Notes under the pieces: model-generated
What the model was told of the DNA's origin: nothing
Seen by the model: the letters and a program-made list of their open reading frames with translations, nothing else
Database searches by the model: none
Translations under genes and position numbers: made by a program
Shown: piece by piece, positions 1 to 4,699 of the stretch
Layout of the letters: the number at the start of each line of letters is the position of its first letter
Position numbering within the stretch: the first letter of the stretch is position 1
NCBI GenBank assembly: GCA_030532815.1
Contig: JAUNKI010000075.1
Span: 1 to 8,875, forward strand
Length of the DNA: 8,875 bases
Direction of reading: 5' to 3'
From: Leptotrichiaceae bacterium
Lineage (GTDB): Bacteria > Fusobacteriota > Fusobacteriia > Fusobacteriales > Leptotrichiaceae

Positions 1-569
1 ATAAAGGACTGTAAATATATGGAATTTCTTATATCTACAAGAAGAAGATCTATCGCACCTATTATTGCAACTATGCCTAAATACAATGTCGCTGAAAAAG
101 TCACTGTAACTACTATGTTCAGTACAACAGACTGTATATATTTTTCTCCGTCATTTTTTCTGTTTATTACAGGTACCAGAAAAAATAAAAGACATGAAAT
201 TACACCTATAAAAAACAATCCCAGAAAATCTTCTATTTTTTCACGAGACAAATATATTATTTTAATGAAAAATAACAGTCCTGATGTAATTATAAATGAT
301 ACTATCCTCATTTTGACTATATTTTTATCGGAAAAATATTTTTCCCTTATAAGTTCCAAAGTTGCCGTTATAGGGATACCTAAAATTAATAAAACGGTTA
401 ATTTCCACATCCAGTCAGGTACCGTCTCCCAGCCTTTAAAGTCACTTATTCTTATTATATGTGAAAACAGTCCGAAAGTAGCTATACTGAAAAGAACCGT
501 TATCGGAAATCTTTCAACACCCTTTTTCATAATAGGGAGAATTTTCTTTATTTTTTCTATTATAGTCAT
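1..569 (-). CDS. DUF4153-like integral membrane protein, 5' part only (3' end beyond left edge)
   Basis: The minus strand is open from an ATG at 569 to the left edge (189 codons), so the C-terminal part is missing. The start has a good ribosome site (AAAGGAAA, about 9 nt upstream). The peptide begins MTIIEKIKKILPIMKKGVER and has about five hydrophobic segments, near residues 22-41, 52-73, 88-106, 112-131 and 145-177. The last runs into LYLGIVAIIGAIDLLL. The cytosolic start RFPITVLF and the LYLG...IDLL stretch resemble the N-terminal half of DUF4153 membrane proteins, a family of unknown function; this is recognised from memory of the family pattern. The gene follows pepF by 66 bp on the same strand and may be the last member of that operon. 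The long plus-strand open frame over the same bases is an antisense shadow: its product is not membrane-like in an organised way and it has no ribosome site. Confidence 0.8.
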   Translation of the reverse strand, partial: MTIIEKIKKILPIMKKGVERFPITVLFSIATFGLFSHIIRISDFKGWETVPDWMWKLTVLLILGIPITATLELIREKYFSDKNIVKMRIVSFIITSGLLFFIKIIYLSREKIEDFLGLFFIGVISCLLFFLVPVINRKNDGEKYIQSVVLNIVVTVTFSATLYLGIVAIIGAIDLLLVDIRNSIYLQSF

Positions 570-596
570 AATTATTGTTTCCTTTCATTTTTTTAT

Positions 597-608
597 TATG
601 ATATCATA
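597..608. repeat. 12-bp perfect palindrome TATGATATCATA
   Basis: This perfect palindrome lies in the 66-bp gap between pepF and the DUF4153 gene, about 28 bp before the DUF4153 start. It could be an operator for a dimeric regulator or part of a promoter (TATGAT resembles a -10 on the minus strand). In AT-rich DNA chance occurrence is also possible. No matching -35 is evident. Confidence 0.3.
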
Positions 609-609
609 G

Positions 610-648
610 AAATATTAAAGCCAACTGAAAATTATTTATTTAATATTT
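610..648 (-). repeat. 10-bp inverted repeat spanning the pepF stop codon
   Basis: The arms AAATATTAAA (610-619) and TTTAATATTT (639-648) are perfectly complementary around a 19-nt loop that contains the pepF stop. The stem has no G-C pair and no T-tract follows on either strand, so it is not a standard terminator. It may be an RNA 3'-end or processing hairpin, or chance in AT-rich sequence. Confidence 0.3.
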
Positions 649-2441
649 ATTTCTTTTATTTCTTTTTCTAACTTGTCTATAAGTATATCAAGCTGCTCTG
701 AAACTGCTTTTATCGCTGCTTTCTTAGATAAATCTACTCCGGCTTTTTTCAGCTGTTCCATCGGAAAGTCATTTCCTCCTGAAGACAGCAGTTCTATATA
801 TTTTTTCAGTGCTTTCTCCTTTTTCTCCTTATTCTTTTCCTTTATTATTCTGTCATACAGTATTGCCGATGAAGCAAAACACGTAGCATACTGATAGACA
901 TAAAACGGTGAATTGAAAAAATGAGGTACTCTTGACCATAATATATAAAGTAGTTCATCCTTTTCTACATCTTTTCCGTAATATTCATCAAAAAGTTTCT
1001 CCATAATTCCAGTCAAAACTTCAGCCGTTACAGGTTCTCCCTTTTCCGCCAATGAATGAGCTCTGTATTCATAATCTGCAAGTAATGACTGAAAATAGAA
1101 AGTTCCCGTTATATTTCTTATTTCCTGCTCAAGTAAAGCTATTCTTTCTTTAGGATCTTCAGTTTTTTCAAGCATATAATCAAGTAAAAGTCTTTCATTG
1201 AAGGTAGACGCCACTTCCGCGACAAATATTGTATATCCCGACATGGAAAACGGCTGGTTTTCATCTGAATACAGCGTATGTAACGTATGTCCCAATTCAT
1301 GTGCCAATGTAAAAACACCGTCCAATGTTTTATTGTAATTTAGGAGCATATAAGGATGAACTCCGTAAACTCCTGCCGAATAGGCTCCCGAACGTTTTCC
1401 CTTTGCTTCAAATACATCAATCCAGCCTTCACTTATAGCTTTTTTCATTTTTTCCGTATATTGTTTTCCTAAGGGTTTTACCGACTCCAGTACTATTTTT
1501 TTCGCATCGTCATATTCATAGTCTTTATTAAATTCAATAAGATTTACCGAGCCGTCATAATTATGATATTTTTTCAAGCCCAATATTTTCTTTCTTAATT
1601 TCAGATATCTTCTAAGCGGTTCCGTATTTTCCTTTGCAGTATTTACAAGATTTAGATATACTTTTTCAGGAATATTGTTTCCTTCAAGGAAACTCAGTAA
1701 AAATGAATTATATTCATAAGCTTTCTTTTTTCCTATATTTTTCTGCAAAATTGAATTATATATTGCAGCTATTGTATTTTCTTTCTTCTTATATATTCCG
1801 TAATAATTTTCAAACATCAGTTTTCTGTCCTTCTGATTTCTGCTGTTTGTTAAAATTCTGGAATAGTTGGCAGTAGTCACCTCGACTTTTTCTCCGGTAC
1901 TCAGTACGGCTTTCGGCCATTCCACATCAGTCACGGTAATTTCCGTATATATTGATGACGGCGTCGAAAAAAATGAGCTGAAATAGGAAAAAAGTCTGCT
2001 TTCCCTTTCACTTAACACATGTTTCTGAAGTCTGAACAGATTTTCCAGTCCGAATTTATAATCTGAAAACTCCTCTTTTTCTATCCATTTTTCTATTTTC
2101 TTTTTATTATCAATAAGTTCCGCATTCAGCCATGACAGATCAGTAGATATTTCGGAAAAGAAAAACTGTATTTTCTGTAAATTCTCTACAGCTTCCTTGT
2201 CCGATGAATTTAAGTCCCTTGCAAGTTGGGGATATCTGTACAGTTTATAAGAAATTTTATCAAGTTCTTCCTGCTTTTTTAAAAAATCCAATAATTTCTT
2301 TTCATTTGACATTTTTCCTTTGTACAGAATAAGCTCCTGTCTTATTTTCCGGGCTTTTTCAAAATCTTTTTCCCATTCCCCGTAATTTTTGTAAATATCA
2401 TTTAAATTCCATTTATATTTCTTTTTTATTTTTTCCGACAT
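636..2441 (-). CDS. pepF: Oligoendopeptidase F (M3B zinc metallopeptidase)
   Basis: Cytosolic zinc endopeptidase that cleaves short peptides, typically part of peptide recycling. Numbered from the start chosen here (601 aa, the usual PepF length), the HELGH zinc motif is at 381-385 in LAHELGHTLHTLYSDENQP. The third zinc ligand is E409 in IFVAEVASTFNE. The C-terminal PHFFNSPFYVYQYAT block is the family's substrate-binding segment. The open frame extends 16 codons upstream to 2489, but that ATG has no ribosome site. The ATG at 2441 has AGAAAGG 9 nt upstream, and the extension (MLCSRIVIIKIERK) is unlike the family. An ATG at 2447 sits too close to that ribosome site. ylmH lies 47 bp upstream on the same strand, so co-transcription is likely. 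The identification is firm; the exact peptide substrates are not predictable. Confidence 0.95.
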   Translation of the reverse strand: MSEKIKKKYKWNLNDIYKNYGEWEKDFEKARKIRQELILYKGKMSNEKKLLDFLKKQEELDKISYKLYRYPQLARDLNSSDKEAVENLQKIQFFFSEISTDLSWLNAELIDNKKKIEKWIEKEEFSDYKFGLENLFRLQKHVLSERESRLFSYFSSFFSTPSSIYTEITVTDVEWPKAVLSTGEKVEVTTANYSRILTNSRNQKDRKLMFENYYGIYKKKENTIAAIYNSILQKNIGKKKAYEYNSFLLSFLEGNNIPEKVYLNLVNTAKENTEPLRRYLKLRKKILGLKKYHNYDGSVNLIEFNKDYEYDDAKKIVLESVKPLGKQYTEKMKKAISEGWIDVFEAKGKRSGAYSAGVYGVHPYMLLNYNKTLDGVFTLAHELGHTLHTLYSDENQPFSMSGYTIFVAEVASTFNERLLLDYMLEKTEDPKERIALLEQEIRNITGTFYFQSLLADYEYRAHSLAEKGEPVTAEVLTGIMEKLFDEYYGKDVEKDELLYILWSRVPHFFNSPFYVYQYATCFASSAILYDRIIKEKNKEKKEKALKKYIELLSSGGNDFPMEQLKKAGVDLSKKAAIKAVSEQLDILIDKLEKEIKEINIK

Positions 2442-2488
2442 TTTCATTTTCCTTTCTATTTTTATAATTACAATTCGGGAACACAGCA

Positions 2489-3301
2489 TTATATATATTT
2501 TTTAATTAACAGTCTCTCTTTTCCTTTTTTTGTTTCTCCGTGTTCGGAAAACAGTTTATATTTTCCAAACCCTCTTATCGTTATAAGACTTCCCGTTTCA
2601 AGCATTCTCGCTTTATTTTTTTCTTCGGAATAGTCTACTAAAACTTTTCCTTTTTCTATAGGCTCTATTACTTTTGCTCTTGACAAGTTTGTTATTGCTG
2701 AAATGATACTGTCAAGCCTTTTTGATGGAACAGTAATAAACCTGTCGTCATATTTATATTCAGGTATAACTTCCGTATTTTTCACATCCACTTCTTCTAC
2801 TATACATGGTGTACGTCCAATCTGTTTCAATTCTGACAGAATATAGTCTGCTATTTTTTCCGATACGGGAATATACCCCTTCCCTTCATTTAAAATAAGA
2901 TCTCCCATTAATTCCCTTTTTATATTCAGCCCCGTTAAACTTCCCAGAAAATCTCTATGTGTATATTCTCTGAATTTTAAGTTTATTTCTATTTTCAAAA
3001 GTCTGCAAGGAAATTCCAAACTGTCTTTTATTCTTCCGTTCATACCCTGAATTTCTTCTGTGAAAATCTCTTGAGGAATAAAGCTTATTTGACGCCTGTC
3101 GCTATTTTCAAATACTCCGCCTGTTTCAACTCTGAGTCCTTCTATTTTTTCCGTCAGTTTTTTCCATATATTGGGAGTATAAAATTCTTCAGTGTAAGTT
3201 ATTATACCGTATTCCTTTGCCATTTCAAAAAAATTATACAGCCTGCTCACTTCATATTCCAAGTTTTCAGGAAACTGTTTTAAAAATATTTCTTTTTTCA
3301 T
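2489..3301 (-). CDS. ylmH: YlmH-like S4-domain RNA-binding protein
   Basis: A 270-residue cytosolic protein. The middle contains HRDFLGSLTGLNIKRELMGD (115-134), the hallmark block of the YlmH family. The C-terminus carries an S4 RNA-binding domain (about 193-250, RLDSIISAI...SRAKVIEPIEKGKVLVDY). In Firmicutes ylmH sits near cell-division genes, and its product has been linked to ribosome-associated quality control on the 50S subunit. That role is known of the family and is not shown here; no division genes are seen in this window. The start has AAAGGAAG just upstream. DUF1232 lies 21 bp upstream and pepF follows. The stop overlaps the upstream-most possible pepF ATG as TAATG, but the better pepF start is 47 bp further on. 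Confidence 0.88.
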   Translation of the reverse strand: MKKEIFLKQFPENLEYEVSRLYNFFEMAKEYGIITYTEEFYTPNIWKKLTEKIEGLRVETGGVFENSDRRQISFIPQEIFTEEIQGMNGRIKDSLEFPCRLLKIEINLKFREYTHRDFLGSLTGLNIKRELMGDLILNEGKGYIPVSEKIADYILSELKQIGRTPCIVEEVDVKNTEVIPEYKYDDRFITVPSKRLDSIISAITNLSRAKVIEPIEKGKVLVDYSEEKNKARMLETGSLITIRGFGKYKLFSEHGETKKGKERLLIKKYI

Positions 3302-3322
3302 TTTTCTTCCTTTATGATGATT

Positions 3323-3739
3323 TTATTCAGTATCTTCATTTACTACTCTCATACTTTCAAAATCAGGTTTTTCGTTTTTTTTCCTTTCCTGTATTTTTTC
3401 ATTTTCAAACTGTTCATATTCCGAAATCAGCTTATTCAGTTTTGATAAAACATAAGTCACTACGGCAATATCATCACTGAACCCCAGTAACGGCATAAAA
3501 TCAGGTATTGCATCTGTAGGGGTTATTACATAGACTATTGCACCTATTATTTTAAGTTTATCCATTGCCGAAATTTTAAATTCCCCTTTCAGATTGGAAT
3601 TTATCATTTTTACGAGAAGTAAAAATTTCGACGATATATTTCCTAAATGACCTGCCATATTTTTTGCTTTTCCTATCTGTTCTTCATCTATATTTTCCGA
3701 TTTAAATCTTTCATAAAATTTTTTTTCTCTCTTATTCAT
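3323..3739 (-). CDS. DUF1232 (YkvA-like) protein
   Basis: A 138-residue protein whose DUF1232 core lies at about 60-98. It shows the family pattern IxYxITPxDxIPDFxPxxGxxDD (IVYVITPTDAIPD at 68-80, then GFSDD). The family is found in many bacteria and its biochemical role is unknown. The core is hydrophobic and may be membrane-associated. The N-terminal 50 residues and the C-terminal tail (QERKKNEKPDF...) are charged. The start is supported by AAAGGATAGGG a few nt upstream. It is the first gene of the group continuing into ylmH and pepF, with a 166-bp gap behind it that contains a candidate promoter. Confidence 0.85.
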   Translation of the reverse strand: MNKREKKFYERFKSENIDEEQIGKAKNMAGHLGNISSKFLLLVKMINSNLKGEFKISAMDKLKIIGAIVYVITPTDAIPDFMPLLGFSDDIAVVTYVLSKLNKLISEYEQFENEKIQERKKNEKPDFESMRVVNEDTE

Positions 3740-3773
3740 TTCCCTATCCTTTACAATTGTTTTTAATACTTTT

Positions 3774-3782
3774 ATTTTAGCA
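3774..3782 (-). promoter_or_regulatory. Candidate extended -10 promoter for the DUF1232-ylmH-pepF group
   Basis: On the minus strand the sequence reads TGCTAAAAT, an extended -10 (TGn plus TAAAAT), about 35 bp before the DUF1232 start. The hexamer at the right -35 distance (TATTAA) is weak, so the call rests on the extended -10 and on its position at the head of the gene group. Confidence 0.4.
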
Positions 3783-3880
3783 TGCCTCTAAAAATATTAA
3801 TAGTTTACAAGCCTTATTTTTCAATACATAAAATTTTAAGATTTTATATTTTCCATATAATTTTTACGTTTTCAAAAAAT

Positions 3881-3903
3881 TTTAGAACTTTTTTAGAACT
3901 TTT
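3881..3903. repeat. Tandem 11-bp repeat (TTTTTAGAACT type, two copies)
   Basis: TTTAGAACTTT and TTTAGAACTTT recur with an 11-bp period (GAAC at 3885 and again at 3896), immediately beyond the stop codon of the RHH gene. The period is one helical turn, which would suit a binding site for a small dimeric DNA-binding protein. No terminator hairpin is visible at this position. Confidence 0.45.
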
Positions 3904-3905
3904 CT

Positions 3906-4109
3906 TTATAATTCTGTAAATATTTTTCTTATTGCAGCACTTTTATTTAAAGAATGTAATTTCATATATTTTTGTAAGTTACAGTTTAATTTTTTCTTTT
4001 CTTCTTCTGTAACTTTTACCCCTAAAAATGTCATATTTTTTGTTATTTCTTTAGTTGTTCCTACAGGTCTGCCTGCTCCTCTTCTAAATCCTCCTCTTTT
4101 GCTTTTCAT
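3906..4109 (-). CDS. Small ribbon-helix-helix-like DNA-binding protein
   Basis: A 67-residue basic protein. The N-terminus FRRGAGRPVGTTKE (8-21) is a flexible basic arm with an AT-hook-like GRP core, a common leader in small plasmid and element-associated regulators. Residues 26-67 fit a strand-helix-helix: a short strand (MTFLGVKV), then EEEKKKLNCNLQKYMKLHSL, then NKSAAIRKIFTEL, as in CopG/Arc/MobC-type folds. The ribosome site is strong (AAGGGAGG, 7 nt before ATG). It lies beside the putative toxin-antitoxin locus, and its promoter is interleaved with the small-RNA promoter, so it could be an autoregulator of that locus. It could instead be a leftover regulator from a mobile element. No relaxase or integrase is visible. 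The fold is inferred from pattern only. Confidence 0.7.
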   Translation of the reverse strand: MKSKRGGFRRGAGRPVGTTKEITKNMTFLGVKVTEEEKKKLNCNLQKYMKLHSLNKSAAIRKIFTEL

Positions 4110-4119
4110 AAATCCTCCC

Positions 4120-4148
4120 TTGACTTTTTTGTGTATATTTTATATAAT
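4120..4148 (+). promoter_or_regulatory. Near-consensus promoter for the antisense small RNA
   Basis: TTGACT (4120-4125), a 17-bp spacer, then a perfect TATAAT (4143-4148), predicting a start near 4155. It points right, against every gene in the window. Its -35 overlaps the ribosome-site region of the divergent RHH gene, and no plus-strand gene lies downstream, which argues that its product is a small RNA. Confidence 0.7.
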
Positions 4149-4167
4149 TAATTGTAAACAAGTTCAA
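4139..4167 (-). promoter_or_regulatory. Candidate promoter of the RHH gene, interleaved with the small-RNA promoter
   Basis: On the minus strand TTGAAC (4167-4162), a 17-bp spacer and TATAAA (4144-4139) predict a start near 4132, about 22 nt before the RHH ATG. Its -10 overlaps the -10 of the plus-strand promoter and its -35 lies inside the left direct repeat. RNA polymerase could not occupy both promoters at once. Confidence 0.5.
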
Positions 4168-4202
4168 GTTGTCGCCTCAAATTATACAAATGAGGCTTTT
4201 TT
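4155..4202 (+). ncRNA. Putative antitoxin small RNA (about 48 nt)
   Basis: It is predicted from the consensus promoter at 4120-4148 to the T-tract of the terminator at 4174-4202. The single-stranded 5' part contains AACAAGTTCAAGTTG (4157-4171), perfectly complementary to codons 2-7 of the 28-residue peptide in the minus transcript. If that transcript continues past 4203, the whole small RNA is also its cis-antisense. It has no credible reading frame. It is slightly shorter than RNA II of par, so the ends need mapping. Confidence 0.6.
4157..4171. repeat. Left copy of 15-bp direct repeat AACAAGTTCAAGTTG
   Basis: It is identical over 15 bp to 4392-4406, and each copy is two tandem CAAGTT hexamers. 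It sits at the 5' end of the predicted small RNA and overlaps the -35 of the candidate RHH promoter. It may be an RNA pairing element, an operator for the RHH protein, or both. Confidence 0.8.
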
Positions 4203-4203
4203 A
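4174..4203 (+). terminator. Rho-independent terminator of the small RNA
   Basis: GCCTCA (4174-4179) and TGAGGC (4191-4196) pair around an 11-nt loop, followed by TTTTTTA. The T-tract is present only on the plus strand. A minus-strand transcript would meet the same stem without a T-tract, so toxin mRNA may end inefficiently here and read on into the RHH gene. Confidence 0.8.
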
Positions 4204-4266
4204 TTTCTTTCTGATTACCAATACCAATATAATTACTGATAATATTAAATTTATATATCCTGTCAT
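4201..4266 (-). CDS. 21-residue hydrophobic peptide, putative type I toxin (second ORF)
   Basis: The peptide begins MTGYINLILS and ends LVLVIRKK. Residues 4-18 form one hydrophobic helix with a positive tail, the usual shape of membrane-acting type I toxins. The ribosome site GAGGAAAGTGAT resembles the GAGGTGAT consensus, and the AGGAAAG part ends 8 nt before the ATG. An in-frame ATG six codons upstream (4284) has no ribosome site. The stop codon abuts the T-tract side of the small-RNA terminator. It is the second frame of the minus transcript from 4422, 58 bp after the first peptide. It has the better ribosome site of the two, so it could be the main toxin, with the first frame acting as a leader. 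It is too short for homology to be certain. Confidence 0.55.
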   Translation of the reverse strand: MTGYINLILSVIILVLVIRKK

Positions 4267-4292
4267 CTCTATCACTTTCCTCATTATTTTTT

Positions 4293-4303
4293 GTAGAGAG
4301 AAG
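4293..4303 (-). promoter_or_regulatory. Internal segment able to pair with the toxin mRNA 5' end
   Basis: On the minus transcript CTTCTCTCTAC (4303-4293) can pair with the predicted 5' end GTAGAGAAGAG (4422-4412). GTAGAGA pairs perfectly with TCTCTAC (7 bp), then after one mismatch three more positions pair, one as G-U. That would cover the ribosome-binding region of the first peptide. Long-range closure of the 5' end is common in type I toxin mRNAs. Confidence 0.35.
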
Positions 4304-4324
4304 CTTCCACCCCTTAATCAAAGC

Positions 4325-4411
4325 CTACTTTTTACATTTTTTCCAGAAGTTATAAAGTATAAGTAGGTTAATTATTAATTGTATTAACTCTAACAAGTTC
4401 AAGTTGCTCAT
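4325..4411 (-). CDS. 28-residue hydrophobic peptide, putative type I toxin (first ORF)
   Basis: The peptide begins MSNLNLLELIQ and ends YNFWKKCKK. A helix of about 18 residues carries polar side chains at N5, E8, Q11 and N15, forming a stripe on one face, and ends with an aromatic (FW) then lysines. Length and polar stripe recall TisB (29 aa), and the W-plus-basic tail recalls Fst. Codons 2-7 lie in the right copy of the direct repeat, so the predicted small RNA would pair right at the translation start. The leader is only about 11 nt (GTAGAGAAGAG), with a weak ribosome site of GAGAAGAG type. A strong promoter lies directly upstream. The 3' half can fold by pairing CCTACTT (4367-4361) with AAGTAGG (4330-4324), which encloses the stop. 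Confidence 0.6.
   Translation of the reverse strand: MSNLNLLELIQLIINLLILYNFWKKCKK
4392..4406. repeat. Right copy of 15-bp direct repeat AACAAGTTCAAGTTG
   Basis: It is identical to 4157-4171 and lies 235 bp away in the same orientation. It sits 6-20 nt into the first toxin-like reading frame on the minus strand, so a plus-strand RNA made from the left copy can pair with it in trans. Confidence 0.8.
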
Positions 4412-4428
4412 CTCTTCTCTACGTTTTA

Positions 4429-4457
4429 ATTATACAATATTTCAGATTATTTACCAA
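4429..4457 (-). promoter_or_regulatory. Strong promoter of the putative toxin mRNA
   Basis: On the minus strand TTGGTA (4457-4452), a 17-bp spacer and a perfect TATAAT (4434-4429) predict a start at 4424-4421. No gene of ordinary size follows before the RHH gene, and a terminator (4505-4469) sits directly upstream. The unit is therefore insulated from the ygjP group. Confidence 0.75.
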
Positions 4458-4468
4458 TACTTTTTTTC

Positions 4469-4505
4469 AAAAAAAAACAGAGTAACTCCAATAACGGAAT
4501 TCCCC
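4469..4505 (-). terminator. Rho-independent terminator ending the right-hand gene group
   Basis: On the minus strand GGGGAATTCC (4505-4496) pairs with GGAGTT-A-CTCT (4489-4479), with one bulged A and some G-U pairs, around a 6-nt loop (GTTATT). TG and nine T residues (4477-4469) follow. It lies about 195 bp beyond the ygjP stop and just before the toxin promoter. Confidence 0.7.
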
Positions 4506-4699
4506 TAAAAAATCTTTTATCTCTTTAATAAATGCAGATATTTTTCATTAGGATATACTTTTATCAAAATAAAAGGAAATCACTTAAAAATCAGCAATTT
4601 CCCATTATTAACTTTGTCATTCTTCATAGCTCAAATTATCCGAACCTCCGTTTTATTTTATATTTTAAAAAATCATATACCGAATTTTCTTATTATTTT
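4506..4699 (-). other. Gap between ygjP and the terminator, with possible tiny ORF or gene remnant
   Basis: No standard gene is present. On the minus strand a ribosome-site-like ACGGAGGT (4651-4644) precedes TTGAGCTATGAAG. A 15-codon frame starts at 4627 (MKNDKVNNGKLLIFK, stop at 4580), but its spacing of 17 nt is too long. Further on, two overlapping frames read like protein (VYPNEKYLHLLKR, then KEIKDFLGEFRYWSYS) and would join through one frameshift. This could be the decayed end of a gene or a structured 3' UTR. Confidence 0.25.

Larger units (their letters stand above)
4120..4457. other. Putative par/Fst-like type I toxin-antitoxin locus
   Basis: The locus has two convergent strong promoters (plus at 4120-4148, minus at 4457-4429). 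It has a 15-bp direct repeat inside each 5' transcribed region, one terminator between the two transcription units, and tiny hydrophobic lysine-tailed peptides on the minus transcript. This is the layout of par of pAD1, where toxin RNA I and antitoxin RNA II converge and pair through direct repeats and the shared terminator. Here the antitoxin RNA would cover the start of the first peptide's coding sequence. The architecture is seen directly; toxicity and repression are inferred. Confidence 0.6.

Noticed and set aside
19..609. 196-codon plus-strand open frame
   Set aside because: It is antisense to the DUF4153-like gene, has no ribosome site and has no recognisable domain. The minus frame has all three kinds of support.
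3840..3880. Terminator between the RHH gene and the DUF1232 gene
   Set aside because: Only A/T palindromes (such as TAAAATTTTA) are present, with no GC-containing stem and no T-tract in the right place.
4169..4366. 65-codon plus-strand frame with a TTG start
   Set aside because: It begins inside the small-RNA repeat, crosses that RNA's terminator at once and has no ribosome site. Its hydrophobic look comes from being antisense to the two small peptide frames.
4157..4406. CRISPR-like repeat pair or insertion-sequence ends
   Set aside because: There are only two 15-bp copies, 235 bp apart, with no regular spacers. They are direct rather than inverted, with no transposase frame and no target duplication. 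The promoters and tiny frames explain them better.
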